Both the position numbers and the translations under genes were made by a program. From Nematostella vectensis (lineage: Eukaryota; Cnidaria; Anthozoa; Actiniaria; Edwardsiidae), in assembly GCF_932526225.1 (NCBI RefSeq), contig NC_064043.1:11780085-11840084 (forward strand): 60,000 bases of DNA. Reading direction: 5' to 3'. Below are positions 12,201-24,200 of the stretch, piece by piece. How positions within the stretch are numbered: position 1 is the first letter of the stretch; every line of letters starts with the position of its first letter. The notes beneath the pieces are model-generated. The model made no database searches. It saw only the letters and a list, made by a program, of their open reading frames with translations, and was not told where the DNA came from.

Positions 12201-15200
12201 ATCTGCTCTTCCTATTATTCTCTAGGCTAATCTGCTCTCCCTATTATTCTCTAGGCCAATCTGCTCTCCCTATTGTTCTCTAGGGTAATCTCCCTTTTCC
12301 CTATTATTCTCTTGGCTAATCGTCTCTCCCTATTGTTCTCTAGGGTAATCTGCTCCCCCTATTGTTCTCTAGGCTAATCTGATCTCCCTATTGTTTTCTA
12401 GGGTAATCTCCCTTTTCCCTATTATTCTCTAGGCTAATCTGCTCTTCCTATTGTTTTCTAGGGTAATCTCCCTTTCCCTATTATTCTCTAGGCTAATCTG
12501 ATCTCCCTATTGTTCTCTAGGGTAATCTCCCTTTTCCCTATTATTCTCTAGGCTAATCTGCTCTTCCTATTATTTTCTAGGGTAATCTCCCTTTCCCTAT
12601 TATTCTCTAGGCTAATCTGCTCTCCCTATTGTTCTCTAGGGTAATCTCTCTTTTCCCTATTATTCTCTAGGCTAATCTGCTCTTCCTATTGTTTTCTAGG
12701 GTAATCTCCCTTTTTCCTATTATTCTCTAGGCTAATCTGCTCTCCCTATTATTCTCTAGGCTAATCTGCTCTCCCTATTGTTCTCTAGGCTAATCTGCTC
12801 TCCCTATTATTCTCTAGGCTAATCTGCTCTCCCTATTATTCTCTAGGCTAATCTGCTCTCCCTATTATTCTCTAGGCTAATCTGCTCTCCCTATTGTTCT
12901 CTAGGGTAATCTCCCTTTTTCCTATTATTCTCTAGGCTAATCTGCTCTCCCTATTATTCTCTAGGCTAATCTGCTCTCCCTATTATTCTCTAGGCTAATC
13001 CGCTGTCCCTATTGTTCTCTAGGCTAATCTGCTCTCCCTATTATTCTCTAGGCTAATCTGCTCTCCCTATTATTCTCTAGGCTAATCTGCTCTTCCTATT
13101 GTTCTCTAGGGTAATCTCCCTTTTCCCTATTATTCTCTAGGCTAATCGTCTCTCCCTATTGTTCTCTAGGGTAATCTGCTCTCCCTATTATTCTCTAGGC
13201 CAATCTGCTCTCCCTATTGTTCTCTAGGGTAATCTCCCTTTTCCCTATTATTCTCTAGGCTAATCGTCTCTCCCTATTGTTCTCTAGGGTAATCTGCTCT
13301 CCCTATTGTTCTTTAGGCTAATCTGATCTCCCTATTGTTTTCTAGGGTAATCTCCCTTAACCCTATTATTCTCTAGGCTAATCTGCTCTTCCTATTGTTT
13401 TCTAGGGTAATCTCCCTTTCCCTATTATTCTCTAGGCTAATCTGCTCTCCCTATTGTTCTCTAGGGTAATCTCTCTTTTCCCTATTATTCTCTAGGCTAA
13501 TCTGCTCTTCCTATTGTTTTCTAGGGTAATCTCCCTTTTTCCTATTATTCTCTAGGCTAATCTGCTCTCCCTATTGTTCTCTAGGCTAATCTGCTCTCCC
13601 TATTGTCCTCTATGCTAATCTGCTCTCCTTATTATTCTCTAGGCTAATCTGCTCTCCCTATTATTCTCTAGGCTAATCTGCTCTCCCTATTATTCTCTAG
13701 GCTAATCTGCTCTCCCTATTATTCTCTAGGCTAATCTGCTCTCCCTATTGTTCTCTAGGGTAATCTCCCTTTTTCCTATTATTCTCTAGGCTAATCTGCT
13801 CTCCCTATTATTCTCTAGGCTATTCTGCTCTCCCTATTATTCTCTAGGCTGATCTGCTTTCCCTATTGTTCTCTAGGCTAATCTGCTCTCCCTATTGTTC
13901 TCTAGGCTAATCTGCTCTCCCTATTATTCTCTAGGCTAATCTGCTCTCCCTATTATTCTCTAGGCTAATCTGCTCTCCCTATTATTCTCAAGGCTAATTT
14001 GCTCTCCCTATTATTCTCTAGGCTAATCTGCTTTCCCTATTGTTCTCTAGGCTAATCTGCTCTCCCTATTGTTCTCTAGGCTAATCTGCTTTCCCTATTG
14101 TTCTCTAGGCTAATCTGCTCTTCCTATTATTCTCTAGGCTAATCTGCTCTCCCTATTTTTCTCTAGGCTAATCTGCTCTCCCTATTATTCTCAAGGGTAA
14201 TCTCCCTTTCCCTATTATTCTCTAGGCTAATCTGCTCTCCCTATTATTCTCAAGGGTAATCTCCCTTTCCCTATTATTCTCTAGGCTAATCTGCTCTCCC
14301 TATTGTTCTCTAGGCTAATCTGCTCTCCCTATTATTCTCTAGGCTAATCTGCTCTCCCTATTGTTCTCTAGGCTAATCTGCTCTCCCTATTATTCTCAAG
14401 GGTAATGTCCCTTTCCCTATTATTCTCTAGGCTAATCTGCTCTCCCTATTGTTCTCTAGGCTAATCTGCTCTCCCTATTGTTCTCTAGGCTAATCTGCTC
14501 TCCCTATTGTTCTCTAGGCTAATCTGCTCTCCCTATTATTCTCTAGGCTAATCTGCTCTCCCTATTGTTCTCTAGGCTAATCTGCTCTCCCTATTATTCT
14601 CTAGGCTAATATGCTCTCCCTATTATTCTATAGGCTAATCTGCTCTCCCTATTATTCTCTAGGCTAATCTGCTCTCCCTATTATTCTCTAGGCAAATCTG
14701 CTCTCCCTATTATTCTCTAGGCTAATCTGCTCTCCCTATTGTTCTCTAGGGTAATCTCCCTTTTTCCTATTATTCTCTAGGCTAATCTGCTCTCCCTATT
14801 ATTCCCTAGGCTAATCTGCTCTCCCTATTGTTCTCTAGGGTAATCTCCCCTTTTCCTATTATTCTTTAGGCTAATCGTCTCTCCCTATTGTTCTCTAGGG
14901 TAATCTGCTCTCCCTATTGTTCTCTAGGCTAATCTGATCTCCCTATTGTTCTCTAGGGTAATCTCCCTTTTCCCTATTATTCTCTATGCTAATCTGCTCT
15001 TCCTATTGTTTTTTAGGGTAATCTCCCTTTCCCTATTATTCTCTAGGCTAATCTGCTCTCCCTATTGTTCTCTATGGTAATCTCTCTTTTCCCTATTATT
15101 CTCTAGGCTAATCTGCTCTTCCTATTATTTTCTAGGGTAATCTCCCTTTTTCCTATTATTCTCTAGGCTAATCTGCTCTCCCTATTATTCTCTAGGCTAA

Positions 15201-18200
15201 TCTGCTCTCCCTATTATTCTCTAGGCTAATCTGCTCTCCCTATTGTTTTCTAGGCTAATCTACTCTCCCTATTATTCTCTAGGCTAATCTGCTCTCCCTA
15301 TTATTCTCTAGGCTAATCTGCTCTCCCTATTATTCTCTAGGCTAATCTGCTCTCCCTATTATTCTCTAGGCTAATCTGCTCTCCCTATTGTTCTCTAGGG
15401 TAATCTCCCTTTTTCCTATTATTCTTTAGGCTAATCTGCTCTCCCTATTATTCTCTAGGCTATTCTGCTCTCCCTATTATTCTCTAGGCTAATCTGCTTT
15501 CCCTATTGTTCTCTAGGCTAATCTGCTCTCCCTATTGTTCTATAGGCTAATCTGCTCTCCCTATTATTCTCTAGGCTAATCTGCTCTCCCTATTATTCTC
15601 TAGGCTAATCTGCTCTCCCTATTATTCTCTAGGCTAATCTGCTCTCCCTATTGTTCTCTAGGGTAATCTCCCTTTTTCCTATTATTCTCTAGGCTAATCT
15701 CCCTTTTTCCTATTATTCTCTAGGCTAATCTGCTCTCCCTATTGTTCTCTAGGCTAATCTGCTTTCCCTATTGTTCTCTAGGCTAATCTGTTCTCCCTAT
15801 TATTCTCTAGGCTAATCTGCTCTCCCTATTGTTCTCTAGGCTAATCTGCTCTCCCTATTATTCTCAAGGGTAATCTCCCTTTCCCTATTATTCTCTAAGC
15901 TAATCTGCTCTCCCTATTATTCTCAAGGGTAATCTCCCTTTCCCTATTATTCTCTAGGCTAATCTGCTCTCCCTATTGTTCTCTAGGCTAATCTGCTCTC
16001 CCTATTATTCTCTAGGCTAATCTGCTCTCCCTATTGTTCTCTAGGCTAATCTGCTCTCCCTATTATTCTCTAGGCTAATCTGCTCTCCCTATTATTCTCT
16101 AGGCTAATCTGCTCTCCCTATTATTCTCTAGGCTAATCTGCTCTCCCTATTATTCTCTAGGCTAATCTGCTCTCCCTATTGTTCTCTAGGCTAATCTGCT
16201 TTCCCTATTGTTCTCTAGGCTAATCTGATCTCCCTATTATTCTCTAGGCTAATCTGCTCTCCCTATTGTTCTCAAGGGTAATCTCCCTTTCCCTATTGTT
16301 CTCTAGGCTAATCTGCTCTCCCTATTATTCTCAAGGGTAATCTCCCTTTCCCTATTGTTCTCTAGGCTAATCTGCTCTCCCTATTGTTCTCTAGGCTAAT
16401 CTGCTCTCCCTATTGTTCTCTAGGCTAATCTGCTCTCCCTATTATTCTCTAGTCTAATCTGCTCTCCCTATTATTCTCAAGGGTAATCTCCCTTTCCCTA
16501 TTATTCTCTAGGCTAATCTGCTCTCCCTATTGTTCTCTAGGCTAATCTGCTCTCCCTATTGTTCTCTAGGCTAATCTGTTCTCCCTATTATTCTCTAGGC
16601 TAATCTGCTCTCCCTATTGTTCTCTAGACTAATCTGCTCTCCCTATTATTCTCTAGGCTAATCTGCTCTCCCTATTATTCTCTAGGCTAATCTGCTGTCC
16701 CTATTGTTCTCTAGGCTAATCTGCTCTCCCTATTATTCTCTATGCTAATCTGCTCTCCCTATTGTTCTCTAGGGTAATCTCGCTTTTTCCTATTATTTTC
16801 TAGGCTAATCTGCTCTCCCTATTATTCTCTAGGCTAATCTGCTCTCCCTATTGTTCTCTAGGCTAATCTGCTCTCCCTATTATTCTCTATGCTAATCTGC
16901 TTTCCCTATTGTTCTCTAGGCTAATCTGCTGTCCCTGTTGTTCTCTAGGCTAATCTGCTCTCCCTATTGTTCTCTCAGGTAGTGAGCGCGTGTCACGAGT
17001 CAGTCGTCTGCGTGTGGTCGCTAGAGACTGGTGAGAAGATTATCCAGTTTTCTAACGCGCACGATGATTCAGAGATCACGGCCATGAGTTTTGACCCTTC
17101 CAAGCGTCGCCTGGTGACAGGCGCTCGTGACGGCTCCGTCAAGATCTGGAACTTTAACAACGGTGCGTGTCTTCGTGTTCTCCACCAAGTGGACGATGAG
17201 GAGGTAAGAGGGAATGCTACTCAATATTCCAAAATAGGGACAAAGTGGGACAACTCGTACCGGTAAACAGTTGATTGACAAAACATTCACGTCGACCGGC
17301 TTCGCGACCGGCTTCGCTGAAGCGCCTAGCTGCATAAGTCTAGGTTATGCAGTGGCTAATGTATGCAGCTGGGCGCTTCAGTGTTTTTTACCCATGCTTA
17401 CATGCGGGCTTATCGCGCAGTCGCGAAGCCGGTTGACGGCAACGTCTTGTCAAACGACTGTATTCAACCATACAGAGTGGGACAGCTCGTATCGGATCGC
17501 GTGCTCGATCTTGTTGCGCTCAATGAAAAAAGTAATACAAAAGTAGCACAACAGGCGACAAAGTTAACGCTCGACGTTATGAACCCGCTTTCCTGTTTTT
17601 TTTTTTTTCGGAGATATTGACTAGAATGTGCACATCTTTCAGATCACAGGGATTCTCTGCCATAAACAGCATATCATTACTGTTGGATGGAGCAAGAACG
17701 TTATTTTCCACAGGTGAGTGATTTTTTTCTCTCAGTCAATGATCTCGTGCTTGTCACGTGCTTATCGAGCGCAAGCAGTACTGTGAAAAAGCAGTACATG
17801 TGCTAAAGCAGTACATGCGATAAACCAGTACATGCGATAAAGCAGTACATGTGATGAAACAGTACATGTGATAAAGCAGTACATGTGATGAAGCAGTACA
17901 TGTGATAAAGCAGTACATGTGATAAAGCAGTACATAAAACTAGCTTTCTAAGAAAAAATCATGTATTATTCACGTGTTAGTCAAAGCAAGCGCCATTCTT
18001 ATGTATCTTCTGTATCATTTCTTTAAATAGCTGCATGTATGCGCTACACGTGATTTAACCATGCTTTACACATGATTACGACATACCTGTGATTGAATCA
18101 TGATCTTACACGTGATCACCTATGATCTTTTAAATGATCACTCATGATCTTACACGTGATCACTCATGATCTTACACGTGATCACTCATGATCTGTCACG

Positions 18201-21200
18201 TGATCACTCATGGTCTTACGCGTGACCAGTCATGATCTTACACGTGTTCACTCCGTATGTTGTTAATACCATGTTATAAACGTGAAAAGAGCATGCTCTA
18301 CATGCGGTTATAGCGTGCATTTCGTGTTAGAACTTGCTCAGCGGGTGAATACATGCTTTAGCTTACGCATTCATAGACCGTTACGTACGTATTAACATAC
18401 TCCCTGTGGTGTTGTTCCCAGGAATTGCCGTGACGATGAAGAGGACGTCCCTCGCGTGTGGCGCGCGTTCCACGCGGACGACATCCTCTCCATCGCGCTT
18501 TACCACCCCAGCCTTGTGGCCACCTCCAGCTATGATGGCTGCGTCAAGATATGGAACGCTGATACAGGCCACATGTCATGCTTGCTCAATACCAACAAGT
18601 ACCACTCAAACACCGCAGGGGTCGCGGCCATACCTCTAGATTTGAAGCGCAGGATATCGCAGAACAATGCGCGTAAGTCCACCAATCATGTAAGAGGATA
18701 ACATCTATATGACAACCAATCATATTTCAGAATAACGGAAGAATATCCACCAGTGGCATTTTGATTGACAGCTATGAAAGTGTGTGTAGTATTTTAATTG
18801 ACAATTTTAAGTACATGCGTGGCATTTTTTGACAGTGCGTATATGACATTTGACAGTTATGAGTGTGTGTGTTTATGTAGTATTTTGATTGACATTTCTA
18901 GTTGCGTGCATGGCATATTTTAATAGACAGTTTTAATTGCATGTTTGGTATGTTGATCGATAGTTCTTAGTGTGTATGTGGTATTTTGATTGACAGTTCT
19001 AAGTATGTGGTATTATGATTGACAGTTCTAAGTATGTGGTATTATGATTGACAGTTCTCAGTATAAGTGGTATTATGATTGACAGTTCTCAGTATAAGTG
19101 GTATTATGATTGACAGTTCTCAGTATAAGTGGTATTATGATTGACAGTTCTCTGTATGTGGTATTATGATTGACAGTTCTCAGTATAAGTGGTATTATGA
19201 TTGACAGTTCTCAGTATAAGTGGTATTATGATTGACAGTTCTCTGTATGTGGTATTATGATTGACAGTTCTCAGTATAAGTGGTATTATGATTGACAGTT
19301 CTCAGTATAAGTGGTATTATGATTGACAGTTCTCTGTATGTGGTATTATGATTGACAGTTCTCAGTATAAGTGGTATTATGATTGGCGGTTCTGGGTATG
19401 TAACTGGTATTGCGATTGAATTTCTAAGTATGTCAGTTCTAAGTATGTTAGTAGTAATAATAATAATAATAAAAATAATAATTTATATAGCGCCTTTCTC
19501 CTATAGATCCAAGGCGCTTTACAGTTATAAGTGCATTTTTTTGGTATTTTGTTTGTCAGTTTTAAGTGCGCGTGTGGTACTTTTGTATTTTGACCCTTCT
19601 ATTTGTATTTTGATTGGCAGTTTTAAGTGCGTGTGTGGCATCGTCCCGTTTGTCTCAAGGTCACAGGCCTTCAAGCCGATCGGCCTCAAGAAGTGGGAAC
19701 AGGCGTTCATCGCTATTCAGGGACCCGACCCTGATCGCCATGTCCAGGCCAAACAGCAGGCTCATAACGCCCATTTTACCAGACATTGAAGTCAGGGAGT
19801 CAGACCACGACTCCGTCGTCGAGAACGTAAGTAAAAAAGCCTGTTTTCCATATAGTCGTAAGGGTCTTAACAGTCGTCTGCAAACGACTGTATGGAAACA
19901 CTCAATTGGACGACCCTCACGACAGATATGACCAAACGAACGGGTCGTATTACTGTCATTAGAGATAGAACCAGTTCTAGTCGTAAGGGTCGCGACAACT
20001 ATATGGACCCGTTCGATTTGACGACCCTTACGACAGATATGACCAAACGAACGGGTCGTATTACTGTCATTAGAGATAGAGAACATATTAGAGAACATAT
20101 ATTTCCATATAGTCGTAACAGTCGTATGGGTCGTAAAAGTCGTCTGAAAAAAAAATCCTCGCAACCGTGACGACTATATGGAACCGTTCGATTTGACGAC
20201 CCTTACGACAGATACGAGCGAAGCGACGGGTCGTTTCAAAGTCAGAAAAAAAACAGTTCATCTACAACTGTAACGACCGGAAATAGGCGTCATACGACTC
20301 AACTTTTTTAATGGAAACACTATCAAGCGACAATGCACAGGACGCTTAGTTGTTGTTTTTAACCTAAAACAAGCGTGATGATTTTTATGATAGAAGAACA
20401 AGTGTGTTTAACAATATCTGCTCCCTCTTCTGGAAAATAGTTTGGACTTAAAATCTGTGTCGTTTTCGACCCTGTCTTTTTCTTCTTCTTCGTACATATG
20501 CGCGAAGAAGCAAATAACAAACCAGAAGCCTCGCTCTTTCGTTTTCAGACACCATTATGTTTGTTTTTGGCGCGCAAAGAGTTGATAGTATCAGGGTCGT
20601 ATTTTCAATGATAAGCAATAACAAAGAAGTGGGTGATCGACATTCTTTAAGCAACGATGACGGCAACGCTGACGATCATGGCAGAAAACAATTTGATTCA
20701 GAATTCAATAGCAGCCTGTGAAAATACGTTCTGTCAGATAAATGTCAGCAGTTTTCTACCAAACCATGAAAACTCCAACTTTCACGGTCAATTGAGGATT
20801 GGAGTTTCACCGCTAAACGAATCGTGCTGTAAATTTCCTGTAATTTTCTCGTTCCCAGGTTCTTTTCCTGCAGAAGCGAGAGAGCCATCGACAGACCGCA
20901 ACCCTAGTGACCAGCGGCTCAGGAGGATGGGTTCGCCTGTGGACCCTTTTTGGTGGGGAACTTCTGGGCCAGTTTATGGCGGCTCAGAGCGGGAAAGAAT
21001 CCGTGACAGCGCTCACTACAGACAGCGACAATACGATGCTTGTCACAGCGGACACACTCGGCTATGTCAGGGTAATTTGGTAGCCACAGGCAGCCCAGTC
21101 CCAGGCGTTCTTGCCGGGTTCCCTGTGTTCGGGGATGAACCGTGAGGCAGCGTGGGGGCTAGAAATTAAACCACATGGAAACCCGATATGAACGCGTTGG

Positions 21201-24200
21201 ACCTGGCTGAGCCACAGTCGCTCTGTCACGCGCCTTCTTGTCATCCTAGAGTGACATCAAATATTCGTGTGTACACTAGTCAACATCTCTACTCGACCAA
21301 TCATAGCATGCGTTTAGCTAGAGTTGTATGAAAAAGCATACCTTAGGGGTTTGATTTAAATGCATAGAGTGGACGGTTTTAAAACGTGAAACAAAGTGTT
21401 GTTGTCAAAGGATAGCAGTTAGCACAAAAGAGAACAAAGACATTAGAGTGTATAAGCTTAAGTGTGTTCCACGCGTTTATGAAAATTATTGTACAGAAGT
21501 AGTATACAGCGTCGCTATCTAGTAAATTTACCCCCACCACTGGGTTCCTGTATCCCTTCGGGATCCCTGTGGTCTTTAGGTCACGTTGCTCATGGTCTTC
21601 GGATTTTTCAATCACACGTTCATGCATTCATGTTTAACATTCTTAACCAAAATAAGAATAATATTATTTTTAATTTATTCATCGTCTTTATGTTTGTTTC
21701 AAGGTCTGGGACATTTCTTGCTACTACATCAAAGAAAGTGAAAAGCCTCCTCCCAAGGAAAATCCTGAAGAGCGGTCAGACGAAGACAAACACAGGCAAT
21801 CCGCGGCACGCCGGCGGGCGAATTTACGCCGTGACAACCTCCCTCTCAAGATAGGAAATGTTAGTAAGGCAGGGTGATATTAAGGCGAGGGGCGCGCCGA
21901 GGTTGTTTTGGCTAAACAGCTTATATACTATGTTCCCTACAGAAGACTCATTTTCGGCGCCATTTTCGTAAATTTTTCAGATTTTATTAATACATCTATG
22001 CTTTATCAGATTCCACTAGATTCACTCTTCTTGGAAATCAAATTATTTTTTGTCATGCAGGTTAAAAGGAAGCAATATTTTTATATTAAAATAAAATCTC
22101 GAAATCTGTGCGATGAATTTTTTTCTAAATATACAGTAACACCTAACAATACTCCAACTTAAAGCCCTAGAATTTTTGGCTTAAAACTGACCTGTCAAAC
22201 TTCGCGATTGATGAATCTTTATTTCACGCCAAAATTGTTCTAGCAATCTTTGAAAAAATAAATGCACTCTTGCCTACAAAGATCCATCCCCGAATTTACG
22301 CCCCCTGCTAAGTCCACACCCTAAGGCAACTTGTCTGAGAGGGGCAAGAGGACCAGTTTTGCACAAGAATAAATTTCAGATAGTCAATTCGAGAGTATTT
22401 TTGTTAAGATAATTCGAAAACTAAATATTTTTTTCCTTTTCAACATTTTAGCGCAACCCGCTCATCTTCCAAACTATTACCCGACGCTATTGGTAAAATA
22501 GGCCTTACCGAAAGTACTTGCTTGATGTAGTTGTATGTCGAACCTGCGTTTATGAGAAATTAGAATCAAATGTTGAGTATCTGAACGCGCTTCAAACGAA
22601 GCCCACGCTTGTGTCACACATGGTAATCGACGATAGCTGCCTTGTTTGTTTCACATGAAGTGTTTTACTGTGAATTTAGAAAAAAATTTATCGCGCCGAT
22701 TTTGATATTTTTATTTTATTATAAAAAAATGCTTCCATTTACCTTGCATGAAAAAATATAACTTGATTTCAAACAAGTGTGAATCTTGCGGGATCTGACA
22801 AAGCATAGATGTATTAATAAAATCTGAAAAATTCACGAAAATCGAGCCTAAAATGAGTCTAATATAGGTAAATTAGTAAAAGCTGTTTAGCCAAAACAAC
22901 CTCGGCGCGCCACCTTAAGGCGAGGGGCACGCTGAGGGGGTTTGGCACGCCGGTGAGCGAGTTATGCCCCTTAGGATAGGAAATCTAAGTAGGGGACGGT
23001 GTAGTCTAGACGGTGGTGGATAACTGACTTCATCATCATTGTCATAACTTCATTATAACACACTTCAACATTGTTGAATTCTCGTTGATATCTCCATTGT
23101 AATCATCGCGCAGCGTGATAGTTGGGTAAGGATTGGGATTATGACCGCGTGGTATAGGGTTAGTTTTGGGTTAGGGTTATGACCGCGTGGTATAGGGTTA
23201 GTGTTGGGTTAGGGTTAGGGTTATGACCGCGTGGTATAGGGTTAGTGTTGGGTTAGGGTTAGGGTTATGACCGCATGGTATAGGGTTAGTGTTGGGTTAG
23301 GGTTATGACCGCGTGGTATAGGGTTAGTGTTGGGTCAGGGTTAGGGTTATGACCGCGTGGTATAGGGTTAGTTTTGGGTCAGGGTTAGGGTTATGACCGC
23401 GTGGTATAGGGTTAGTGTTGGGTTAGGGTTATGACCGCGTGGTATAGGGTTAGTGTTGGGTCAGGGTTAGGGTTATGACCGCATGGTATAGGGTTAGTGT
23501 TGGGTTAGGGTTATGACCGCGTGGTATAGGGTTAGTGTTGGGTCAGGGTTAGGGTTATGACCGCGTGGTATAGGGTTAGTGTTGGGTCAGGGTTATGGTT
23601 ATGACCGCGTGGTATAGGGTTAGTGTTGGGTCAGGGTTATGGTTATGACCGCGTGGTATAGGGTTAGTGTTGCGTCAGGGTTAGGGTTATGACCGCGTGG
23701 TATAGGGTTAGTGTTGGGTTAGGGTTATGACCGCGTGGTATAGGGTTAGTGTTGGGTCAGGGTTAGGGTTATGACCGCATGGTATAGGGTTAGTGTTGGG
23801 TTAGGGTTATGACCGCGTGGTATAGGGTTAGTGTTGGGTCAGGGTTAGGGTTATGACCGCGTGGTATAGGGTTAGTGTTGGGTCAGGGTTATGGTTATGA
23901 CCGCGTGGTATAGGGTTAGTGTTGCGTCAGGGTTAGGGTTATGACCCCGTGGTATAGGGTTAGTGTTGGGTTAGGGTTATGACCGCGTGGTATAGGGTTA
24001 GTGTTGGGTCAGGGTTAGAACAGGGTGGTATAGGGTTAGTGTTGGGTTAGGGTTATGACCGCGTGGTATAGGGTTAGTGTTGGGTTAGGGTTATGACCGC
24101 GTGGTATAGGGTTAGTGTTTGGTCAGGGTTATGGTTATGACCGCGTGGTATAGGGTTAGTGTTGGGTCAGGGTTAGGGTTATGACTGCGTGGTATAGGGT

